DNA from: DSXF01 sp964387495
Lineage (GTDB): Bacteria; Chloroflexota; Anaerolineae; Anaerolineales; Villigracilaceae
Reading direction: 5' to 3'
Length of the DNA: 55,217 nt
Assembly (NCBI GenBank): GCA_964387495.1
Contig: CAYLXB010000016.1
Span: 1 to 55,217, forward strand
The notes under the pieces are model-generated. The model had not been told where the DNA came from, did not search any database, and was given only the letters and a program-made list of their open reading frames with translations. Positions 49,456 to 55,217 of this stretch are shown here, piece after piece (the stretch's first letter is position 1; each line of letters opens with the position of its first letter). Both the position numbers and the translations under genes were made by a program.

Positions 49456-50979
49456 CTAGGGGCTCAGGTCATACAGGTATCCGTTGGCGCCGGGGGCGTT
49501 GTACTGCTCCAAGAGTGCCCCAAGGCCATCCAGATAAGTAACGTAAAAAGCCTGTTTATCACCTTCACAGTTGCCACAGTCGACAATGTCTGAAAAGATA
49601 AACCAGACCCTTTCATTTCCTTTCAGTTTCTCGACATCCTTATAGAAACCATCCAGTGCAATTTCTTTATCAGTAGTATCAAATCCTACGATAATTTGGC
49701 CTGTTGTGAGACCATAAAACGGTGCATAGTAATTAAAGGCAGGGTCGGCGCCGTGAAAGACGTATACGATATCGTCCACTTTTCTTTTTTCGCTGACATA
49801 CTCCAGAACGGGTTTGATGTCTGCTTTGTTGTAAGGGGTAACGAAATGCAGGAAGGAGTTCTGTACCGGCAAGAAAAACAACACCAGCGCCAGTGTTCCG
49901 CATGTGGCCAGGGCAAGGCGGCGATTCCACTTCGAGATCAGTGTATAAGCCTGGTGCAGACCGGCGGTGACCAGCAGCAATAAAAGCGGAACGAGAAAGA
50001 GGATGAATCTATCCTTGAATGGGTATCTTTGTAAACCGGAAGCAAGCAGAGTCTCCAGAAATGGCAGGAGGGTGATGATTGCGCAGGCGCGGTTTCGTAC
50101 CAGGAAGGATATGCTCCCGAGGAATACCAATCCTGGAATGATGAATTTCAAAACCAGGTCAGTACGATCCAGACTAATGTATAAAACAGATGCGTATGCC
50201 TTTGCAAACCATTCCGACTTATCCCAGGGGGGAATGGGCATAAAGGCTTTGCGCCAGTAATGTTGCAGAAACTCGTTTGCCACCAGGTGCTGCAGGGAGA
50301 CGAAGTATTCAAGGCCAAAAGATACCAGCCAGGCGGTCCCAAGTCCAAAAATCCAGACCCAGGGCAATTCCCTGTTGCGGGTGAGCTTATGGAGAACCAG
50401 CGCCAGGCCAATGGCCGCCAGGATGAAAAATGAAGGGTGGGAAATCCAAATTCCGAGTGCGCCAGCCGCGCCCAAGATCAGGAAATCCCAAGCTCGTGCT
50501 TTTTCCCTAAAACAATTCCCGGAAAGGTGGATCAACAGCAAAGCGACCATAACGTCGCTGGAATACTGCTTGAGTTCTGACGAATAGTAAACCAGATGCC
50601 AACTGACAGCAAAGATCGAAGCGGCCACCACTCCCAGGATTCCGTTGAACCAGGAGCTGGCAATGCGGTAAAACAAGTATATGGAGATTATCCCGGCAAA
50701 TAATGGGAACAGCCGAAGAATATAATCCTTGTTCCCCAGAAGGACGAGGAAGAGTTTTTCGATAAACAGGAATCCAACAGGAGCCCCCTGCTGATAGTCG
50801 AGAGGCTGCGTCAGGCCGCCAAAGGTACGGTTGGCCAGGTTGAATGCCAGGCTGGCTTCATCGGCCCAGAGGGAACGAAAGGTTAGATACTGGCGCAGGC
50901 GCAAAATGGTGCCGACTGCCAGGAGCGACCACAAGGCAATCTGGTTCTGTAAAACCGTTCTTTTCGATTGTACTTCCAT
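49456..50979 (-). CDS. GT39/ArnT-like membrane glycosyltransferase
   Basis: 507 residues with about eleven hydrophobic helices (for example IALWSLLAVGTILRL, GILGVVAASIFAVSW, LFLVPLLLLLVTAGL). The N-terminal loop carries SLWADEASLAFNLANR; the acidic DE pair is the catalytic-site signature of GT-C enzymes of the PMT/ArnT type. The C-terminal domain (about 385-507) is extracytoplasmic and soluble-looking. It uses a polyprenyl-phosphate sugar donor; the acceptor is unknown. A TTG start at 51012 is possible, but the ATG at 50979 lies nearer to the first helix. Confidence 0.85.
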   Translation of the reverse strand: MEVQSKRTVLQNQIALWSLLAVGTILRLRQYLTFRSLWADEASLAFNLANRTFGGLTQPLDYQQGAPVGFLFIEKLFLVLLGNKDYILRLFPLFAGIISIYLFYRIASSWFNGILGVVAASIFAVSWHLVYYSSELKQYSSDVMVALLLIHLSGNCFREKARAWDFLILGAAGALGIWISHPSFFILAAIGLALVLHKLTRNRELPWVWIFGLGTAWLVSFGLEYFVSLQHLVANEFLQHYWRKAFMPIPPWDKSEWFAKAYASVLYISLDRTDLVLKFIIPGLVFLGSISFLVRNRACAIITLLPFLETLLASGLQRYPFKDRFILFLVPLLLLLVTAGLHQAYTLISKWNRRLALATCGTLALVLFFLPVQNSFLHFVTPYNKADIKPVLEYVSEKRKVDDIVYVFHGADPAFNYYAPFYGLTTGQIIVGFDTTDKEIALDGFYKDVEKLKGNERVWFIFSDIVDCGNCEGDKQAFYVTYLDGLGALLEQYNAPGANGYLYDLSP

Positions 50980-51046
50980 AGCCAACTCACAATTGTCAGC
51001 CGAGAGTGCCAAGTGCCTTACCCCTCTGAATTCACAGGGTTTGTTT

Positions 51047-51391
51047 TTATTGCAGGCGCAGCAGGACCTTACCCTCGCTCCACAGTTCTTCCAGGCGGTA
51101 ATAGCCGCGCTGGTCGGGGGAAAGGAGGTGAACGATCACATCGCCGAAATCCAGCAAGACCCAGCCATCTCGGGCATCGCCTTCGCGGCGGCCCTTTTTG
51201 CGGTGTTTCTTGCGGATATCTTCCAGCGTCGCATCGGCCAGGGCATCCAGCATGCGGTCACTGGTGCCGGTGCACAGGACGAAATAGTCGGTAAAGGAGG
51301 CAATTTCCTGCAGGTCGAGCAACAGGATATTCTCGCCTTTCTTTTCTTCGAGTGAATCAACGATACAGTGAGCAAGTTCAAGCGGGTTCAG
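51047..51391 (-). CDS. rsfS: Ribosomal silencing factor RsfS, apparent CTG start
   Basis: 114 residues from CTG at 51391-51389. Signatures: LLLDLQEIASFTDYFVLCTG near 23-42, DARDGWVLLDFGDVIVHLL near 74-92 and the RGYYRLEELW motif near 97-106. The family normally begins about 23 residues before the first ATG/TTG-type codon found here (TTG at 51322), which would cut off the first helix and part of strand 1. No ATG, GTG or TTG lies between that TTG and the stop codon upstream at 51442-51440. CTG at 51391 has GAGGTG 5 nt upstream, right behind the thpR stop, and restores the full length. RsfS binds L14 and blocks subunit joining. Confidence 0.85.
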   Translation of the reverse strand: MNPLELAHCIVDSLEEKKGENILLLDLQEIASFTDYFVLCTGTSDRMLDALADATLEDIRKKHRKKGRREGDARDGWVLLDFGDVIVHLLSPDQRGYYRLEELWSEGKVLLRLQ

Positions 51392-51405
51392 AAAGCACCT
51401 CGTGA

Positions 51406-52002
51406 TTATTTGCCTGTTGCAGTCCTCTGCAGCGGGGCATTAAAAAGTGATGTGTAGACAGAGCCGGACGGGTGCAGGTCACTGCGAAACAGGTGGATGC
51501 TTTCCACGCGGGTCGAGCCCAAGGCACCCAGGTGGGTGTTTTCGAGGGCGGTGCGGATCTGCTGCTGGCCGGTACTGGTGGCATGCTGGCTGACGCGCCC
51601 GATGGTCAGGTGAGGGGAAAAACCGCGCTCTTCGACGGGATATCCGAGGCGGGCAGCGGCGGCCTCGATGCTGCGCTGCAGGGCCTCCAGCGCAGCCGGG
51701 GCCTGGATGCCAACCCAGATCACGCGCGCCCGCTTTGGGTTCGGGAAGGAGCCGAGGCCGCGGACCTCCAGGCCGAAGGGGGCGTGCTGGGAAGCTTCGG
51801 CCTGGAGCATCTGGGTCAGCAGGTCGAGACTGGCAGGGGAGACATCCCCCAGGAATTTGAGGGTCAGATGCATGTTTTGGGGCGGAACCCAACGCACCAG
51901 GGAATGATCCAGCGACTGGCGCAGGGACGCGGTTGCGTTCTGGATCGTATTCTGGATGACGGCAGGGAGTTCGATGGCGATGAAGGTGCGCAGCAGGCTC
52001 AT
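51406..52002 (-). CDS. thpR: RNA 2',3'-cyclic phosphodiesterase / 2'-5' RNA ligase
   Basis: 198 residues. Both HxTx motifs of the 2H superfamily are present: HLTLKFLGD near 46-54 and HLTIGRVSQ near 130-138. LRTFIAIELP begins the protein in the family manner. It hydrolyses 2',3'-cyclic phosphate ends and can form 2'-5' bonds. It lies 13 nt after the response-regulator gene and just ahead of rsfS, suggesting one operon. Confidence 0.94.
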   Translation of the reverse strand: MSLLRTFIAIELPAVIQNTIQNATASLRQSLDHSLVRWVPPQNMHLTLKFLGDVSPASLDLLTQMLQAEASQHAPFGLEVRGLGSFPNPKRARVIWVGIQAPAALEALQRSIEAAAARLGYPVEERGFSPHLTIGRVSQHATSTGQQQIRTALENTHLGALGSTRVESIHLFRSDLHPSGSVYTSLFNAPLQRTATGK

Positions 52003-52015
52003 GGGCGAAGCGGTA

Positions 52016-52402
52016 TTACTGGGTTGGGATGCCGGTGACCTTTTCCACAGCCTGCTTCAGTTCGAGGAAGCCGACCGGTTTGGTCAGGTAGAGAGATGCG
52101 CCGGCATCCATGCCAGTTTTTACATCAGCGGGCATACTCTTGGCCGAGACGACGATGACAGGGATGGCGGCCAATTCCGGCTGGCGGCGCATGAAGCGCA
52201 GCACTTCCAACCCCGAAACATCCGGCATCATGACATCCAGGAGCACCAAGTCGGGTAGTTCCTTCGCGATCATGGCGATGGCGGGGGTGCTGCTGTGAAT
52301 CTTGAGCACCCGGAACCCGCTGACGCGCATCATTTCGGCAAACATCTCAGCGGCATCGGGTTCGTCTTCGACGACAATCACGGTTCTTTCAGCGGCGGTC
52401 AT
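52016..52402 (-). CDS. Single-domain response regulator (CheY-like)
   Basis: 128 residues, only a receiver domain. VIVVEDEPDAAEM (acidic pocket), LVLLDVMMPDVSGLEVL with the phospho-acceptor Asp, VIVVSAK and LTKPVGFLEL are all present. The start at 52402 has AGGAG upstream; the upstream extension to 52468 is not receiver-like. No sensor kinase is encoded in the window and no output domain is present. Confidence 0.93.
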   Translation of the reverse strand: MTAAERTVIVVEDEPDAAEMFAEMMRVSGFRVLKIHSSTPAIAMIAKELPDLVLLDVMMPDVSGLEVLRFMRRQPELAAIPVIVVSAKSMPADVKTGMDAGASLYLTKPVGFLELKQAVEKVTGIPTQ

Positions 52403-52512
52403 TCTGGCAATCTGCTCCTGGTTACCTTGAAGTGTGATAAAAATAGCACAAGATAGAGGAAATAGCAAGGGGCAGAAGTGTACTTCTGCCCATTCCCCTC
52501 AATGGAGGCAAG

Positions 52513-53559
52513 ATGCGCACTGTTTTTTGGGATTATGCTGTAAATGAACTGAAGATGATCGACCAGCGCCGACTGCCGGGCAGGTTCGAAGTGGTTTCTT
52601 TGCAAACACACCGGGAAACCGCCGAAGCGATCCGCAACATGACGGTACGGGGTGCGCCAGCCATCGGAGCGGCAGCGGCCTTCGGGCTGGCGCTGGCTGC
52701 ACGGGAATCAAGGGCGCAAACGACTACCGACTTGCTGGTGGACCTGGCGGCGGCAGGCGAGACCCTGAAGGCTTCCCGGCCGACCGCGGTCAACCTGGCC
52801 TGGGCGGTGGGACTCGTCCTGGATGCCGCCAGGCTGCACGCCGGTGCTGGCGGCCAGCCAGCGGCGGACGAAACGCGCGCAGCGGTGCTGGCCGAGGCTC
52901 AACGTATTGCGGATGAGGACGTGGCTGTCAACCGGTGCATGGCCGAACACGGTGCGACACTGATCCAGGATGGCGATACGGTCATCCATCACTGCAACAC
53001 CGGGGCATTGGCCGTGGTGGACTGGGGTACGGCGCTGGGGGTGATCCGGACAGCCTGGGAGCAGGGCAAGCGCCTGCATGTGCTGGTGGATGAAACCCGG
53101 CCGCGACTGCAGGGCGCGCGCCTGACGGCCTGGGAATTGGAACAGTACGGCATCCCCTACGAGATCATCACCGATAACATGGCGGGTTACTTCCTGCGCT
53201 CCGGCCGGGTGCAGGGGGTCTTCTTCGGTGCCGACCGGGTGGCTGCGAACGGGGATGTGGCCAACAAGATTGGCACCTACATGCTGGCCCTGGCCGCGCA
53301 CGATAACGGTGTGCCGGCCTACTGTGTCGCACCGACCTCCACGGTCGACCTGTCGCTGGCGCACGGCGGCCTGATCCCGATCGAAGAGCGCGATCCGCAG
53401 GAAGTGCTGGGAATCCAATTCCAGGGGGAAGCGGCGGCACCCGAGGGCGCCCGGGCACGCAACCCGGCCTTCGATGTGACGCCGAACCGATTGATCTCGG
53501 CCATTGTCACGGAAAAGGGCGTCATCCGGCCGCCTTTCGACGAAAACCTGGCGCATTAA
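52513..53559 (+). CDS. mtnA: S-methyl-5-thioribose-1-phosphate isomerase
   Basis: 348 residues. MTVRGAPAIGAAAAFGLAL near 43-61, DTVIHHCNTGALA with the catalytic Cys near 160, and FFGADRVAANGDVANKIGTYMLA near 238 with the catalytic Asp. It isomerises MTR-1-P to MTRu-1-P in methionine salvage. GGAGG stands before the ATG. With the following kinase and ahcY it forms a SAM-by-product recycling group. eIF2B-like proteins share this fold, but the motifs are those of MtnA. Confidence 0.95.
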   Translation: MRTVFWDYAVNELKMIDQRRLPGRFEVVSLQTHRETAEAIRNMTVRGAPAIGAAAAFGLALAARESRAQTTTDLLVDLAAAGETLKASRPTAVNLAWAVGLVLDAARLHAGAGGQPAADETRAAVLAEAQRIADEDVAVNRCMAEHGATLIQDGDTVIHHCNTGALAVVDWGTALGVIRTAWEQGKRLHVLVDETRPRLQGARLTAWELEQYGIPYEIITDNMAGYFLRSGRVQGVFFGADRVAANGDVANKIGTYMLALAAHDNGVPAYCVAPTSTVDLSLAHGGLIPIEERDPQEVLGIQFQGEAAAPEGARARNPAFDVTPNRLISAIVTEKGVIRPPFDENLAH

Positions 53560-53563
53560 CCTT

Positions 53564-53592
53564 TTGACAATCCGCCCCTCCCGTGTTAAACT
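53564..53592 (+). promoter_or_regulatory. Promoter of the PfkB kinase-ahcY operon
   Basis: TTGACA (perfect, 53564-53569), 17-bp spacer, TAAACT (53587-53592). Confidence 0.75.
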
Positions 53593-53607
53593 ACGCCCGC
53601 TTGCACT

Positions 53608-53633
53608 GGCGCTCTCCTGTGAGAGCGCCTTTT
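53608..53633 (+). terminator. Leader hairpin with T-run ahead of the PfkB kinase gene
   Basis: 9-bp stem GGCGCTCTC/GAGAGCGCC, 4-nt loop and four T residues, placed just downstream of the promoter and before the kinase start at 53662. It may act as an attenuator in the leader, or end mtnA transcription. No known SAM or SAH riboswitch core is seen around it. Confidence 0.65.
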
Positions 53634-53661
53634 CCTGCGTAAACCTTTCAGGAGAACAGAT

Positions 53662-54639
53662 TTGGATACCCTGCTCACCGGCTCTGTGGCGTATGATTAC
53701 CTGATGACCTTTCCCGGTCTCTTCAAAGAACAGATCCTGCCCGAACGGCTGGAAAAGATCAGCCTGTCGTTCCTGGTGGATTCGATGTCCAAGCAGCGCG
53801 GCGGCGTGGCGCCCAACATCGCCTATACGCTGGCCCTGCTGGGCGAACGGCCGCGAGTGATGGCAACCGTGGGTGAAGATTTTGGGGATTACCGCCAGTG
53901 GCTGGAAAAGTCAGGCGTGGACACGAGCCTGATGGAAGTGGTGCCGGGGCTGTTCACGGCTTCGTTCTTTGCGACCACAGACCGCTCGAATGCACAGATC
54001 GCCTCGTTCTACCCGGGCGCGATGGGGGTGGCCTCGAAGCAGAGCCTGTACACCCTCCAGAACCGGCCGGACCTGGTCATCGTCTCGCCCAACGCGCCGG
54101 ATGCCATGACCAAGTTCGCCGCCGAGTGCCGCGAGCTGCGGATCCCGTACCTGTACGATCCGTCACAGCAGATCCTGCGCCTGGAAGGGCCGGAACTGGC
54201 GCGGGATATGGAAGGCGCATATTTCCTGTTTGTCAACGACTATGAGTTCGGGCTGATCTCCAAGAAGACCGGCTGGGACCTGAAGCAGATACTCCAGCAT
54301 GTCAAGGTGGTGGTGGTGACGCGCGGCAAGGATGGCGCCAACCTGTACACCGGGAATGAAGATCATTTCATCCCGACCGTGCCGGAACGCCAGATCGTGG
54401 ATCCGACCGGCGTGGGGGATGCCTTCCGCGGCGGCTTCCTGGCGGCCTATGCGCACGGCTGGGACTGGGTGCTGTGCGGCCAGGTGGGATCGCTGGCGGC
54501 GGTCTACTGCCTGGAACAGCAGGGCACACAGAACCATCACTACACCCCGGTGGAATTCATCACCCGCTTCCGGGAGCATTTCGACGACCAGGGCAAACTG
54601 GACGAGTTACTAGCGCAGGGCGGGTTCCAGACCCGCTAA
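53662..54639 (+). CDS. PfkB family sugar/nucleoside kinase, probably adenosine kinase
   Basis: 325 residues, TTG start with AGGAGA upstream. PfkB signatures are GGVAPNIAYTLALLGERPRV near 47-66 and the C-terminal VDPTGVGDAFRGGFLAAYAHG near 247-267, with the catalytic Asp in GVGDAF. The lid is short as in ribokinases. Position ahead of ahcY (46 nt) and after mtnA suggests that it phosphorylates adenosine released from SAH; that is an inference from context. Confidence 0.9.
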   Translation: MDTLLTGSVAYDYLMTFPGLFKEQILPERLEKISLSFLVDSMSKQRGGVAPNIAYTLALLGERPRVMATVGEDFGDYRQWLEKSGVDTSLMEVVPGLFTASFFATTDRSNAQIASFYPGAMGVASKQSLYTLQNRPDLVIVSPNAPDAMTKFAAECRELRIPYLYDPSQQILRLEGPELARDMEGAYFLFVNDYEFGLISKKTGWDLKQILQHVKVVVVTRGKDGANLYTGNEDHFIPTVPERQIVDPTGVGDAFRGGFLAAYAHGWDWVLCGQVGSLAAVYCLEQQGTQNHHYTPVEFITRFREHFDDQGKLDELLAQGGFQTR

Positions 54640-54645
54640 AAAAAC

Positions 54646-54664
54646 GGCGGGATGAAATCCCGCC
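54646..54664. other. Intercistronic hairpin between kinase gene and ahcY
   Basis: 8-bp stem GGCGGGAT/ATCCCGCC with 3-nt loop. On the plus strand no T-run follows, so it more likely adjusts relative mRNA levels than ends transcription. Confidence 0.5.
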
Positions 54665-54685
54665 CCACCCTTTGAAGGAGAAATC

Positions 54686-55217
54686 ATGAGTACCCACGAT
54701 ATCAAAGACATCAACCTGGCGGAAGGCGGCGTGCGGCGGATCGAATGGGCCGAGCGGGAAATGCCCGTGCTGCGCATGATCCGGGCGCGCTTTGAGAAGG
54801 AAAAGCCGCTCAAGGGCGTGCGCCTTTCGGCCTGCCTGCACGTGACCACCGAAACCGCCAACCTGGCGCGGACGCTGGTGGCCGGCGGCGCCGACCTGGT
54901 GCTGACCGCATCGAACCCGCTCTCCACCCAGGATGATGTGGCCGCGGCGCTGGTCAACCGGTACGAGGTGCCCACCTTTGCCATCAAAGGCGAGGACAAC
55001 GTGACCTATTACAAGCACATTGCGGCTGCCCTGGACCACAAGCCGCACATGACGATGGACGACGGGGCCGACCTGGTGAGCACGATCCACAAAGACCGCC
55101 GCGAACTGCTGGAGACCATCATCGGCGGCACCGAAGAGACCACCACCGGGGTCATCCGCCTGCGGGCCATGGCTGCTGACAAGATGCTCAATTTCCCGGT
55201 CATCGCGGTGAACGACG
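54686..55217 (+). CDS. ahcY: Adenosylhomocysteinase, N-terminal part (continues beyond window)
   Basis: The first 177 residues are visible and the gene runs off the right edge. LKGVRLSACLHVTTETANLARTL-type family start, DLVLTASNPLSTQDDVAAAL near 71-90, TIIGGTEETTTGVIRLRAM near 145-163 and LNFPVIAVND at the end are all classic SAHase sequences. It splits S-adenosylhomocysteine into homocysteine and adenosine. AAGGAG lies 5 nt before the ATG. Confidence 0.96.
   Translation, partial: MSTHDIKDINLAEGGVRRIEWAEREMPVLRMIRARFEKEKPLKGVRLSACLHVTTETANLARTLVAGGADLVLTASNPLSTQDDVAAALVNRYEVPTFAIKGEDNVTYYKHIAAALDHKPHMTMDDGADLVSTIHKDRRELLETIIGGTEETTTGVIRLRAMAADKMLNFPVIAVND

Noticed and set aside
53593..53661. 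Possible SAH riboswitch before the kinase-ahcY genes
   Set aside because: Only a simple terminator-like hairpin is visible; the conserved SAH aptamer core is not seen and the leader is too short.

Overview
The window looks like about 55 kb of a GC-rich chromosome from the Chloroflexota, probably class Anaerolineae. This is inferred from the mix of gene families (very large STAND NTPases, DNRLRE-type C-terminal domains, TPR proteins with DWLK motifs, RsfS/ThpR and class II LysS) and not from a marker gene. I found no rRNA, tRNA, CRISPR array, integrase or transposase by eye. Most long antisense frames are GC-driven shadows of real genes and were left out.

Layout. 1-7.8 kb is an accessory island on the minus strand, abutting a truncated RHS-repeat gene. 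In transcription order it holds a STAND NTPase with an N-terminal adaptor domain, a 1220-residue STAND-TPR protein with a complete type 1 periplasmic-binding domain inserted between its Walker A and Walker B motifs, a radical SAM/SPASM enzyme, and a TIR protein whose C-terminal domain matches the adaptor domain of the first gene. It looks like a ligand-gated TIR conflict (defence or cell-death) system and is the most novel part of the window. 8-21 kb holds a secreted M64 peptidase, a divergent GyrI-like/WYL regulator pair with a clear operator, an ECF sigma factor with DegV, a family 2 glycosyltransferase, an AAA ATPase, GDPD, a secreted GH3 protein and a PIG-L deacetylase. 21-26 kb holds greA-lysS and an FtsX-type ABC exporter with a redoxin. 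26-33.5 kb is one operon (GntR regulator, cytosolic cyanophycinase-family peptidase, peptide-binding lipoprotein, two permeases, secreted tandem S51 protein) that looks built for breakdown and import of a cyanophycin-like polymer. 33.7-39 kb is housekeeping: ruvB, DUF2905, GNAT, M55 aminopeptidase, queA and an AlaX editing protein. 39-40.3 kb is a lower-GC patch with a MraY-like gene remnant and an ICMT-family methyltransferase.

40.3-49.4 kb holds a patatin, type 5 uracil-DNA glycosylase, an alpha/beta hydrolase, a peroxiredoxin with an in-frame UGA exactly at the peroxidatic cysteine (probable selenoprotein), an S51-like/CysS-C fusion, a pyrimidine-nucleoside phosphorylase, a repeat-rich TPR protein and ndk. 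49.4-52.4 kb is a minus-strand run: response regulator, thpR, rsfS (apparent CTG start) and a GT39-like membrane protein. 52.5 kb to the end holds mtnA, a PfkB kinase and the start of ahcY, a methylthio/SAH-recycling group.

Regulation. Several genes have a TATAAT-like hexamer only 6-7 nt before the start codon and no Shine-Dalgarno sequence, which suggests leaderless mRNAs (starts at 14566-, 15389-, 20538+, 26091-, 33687+ and 41309+).
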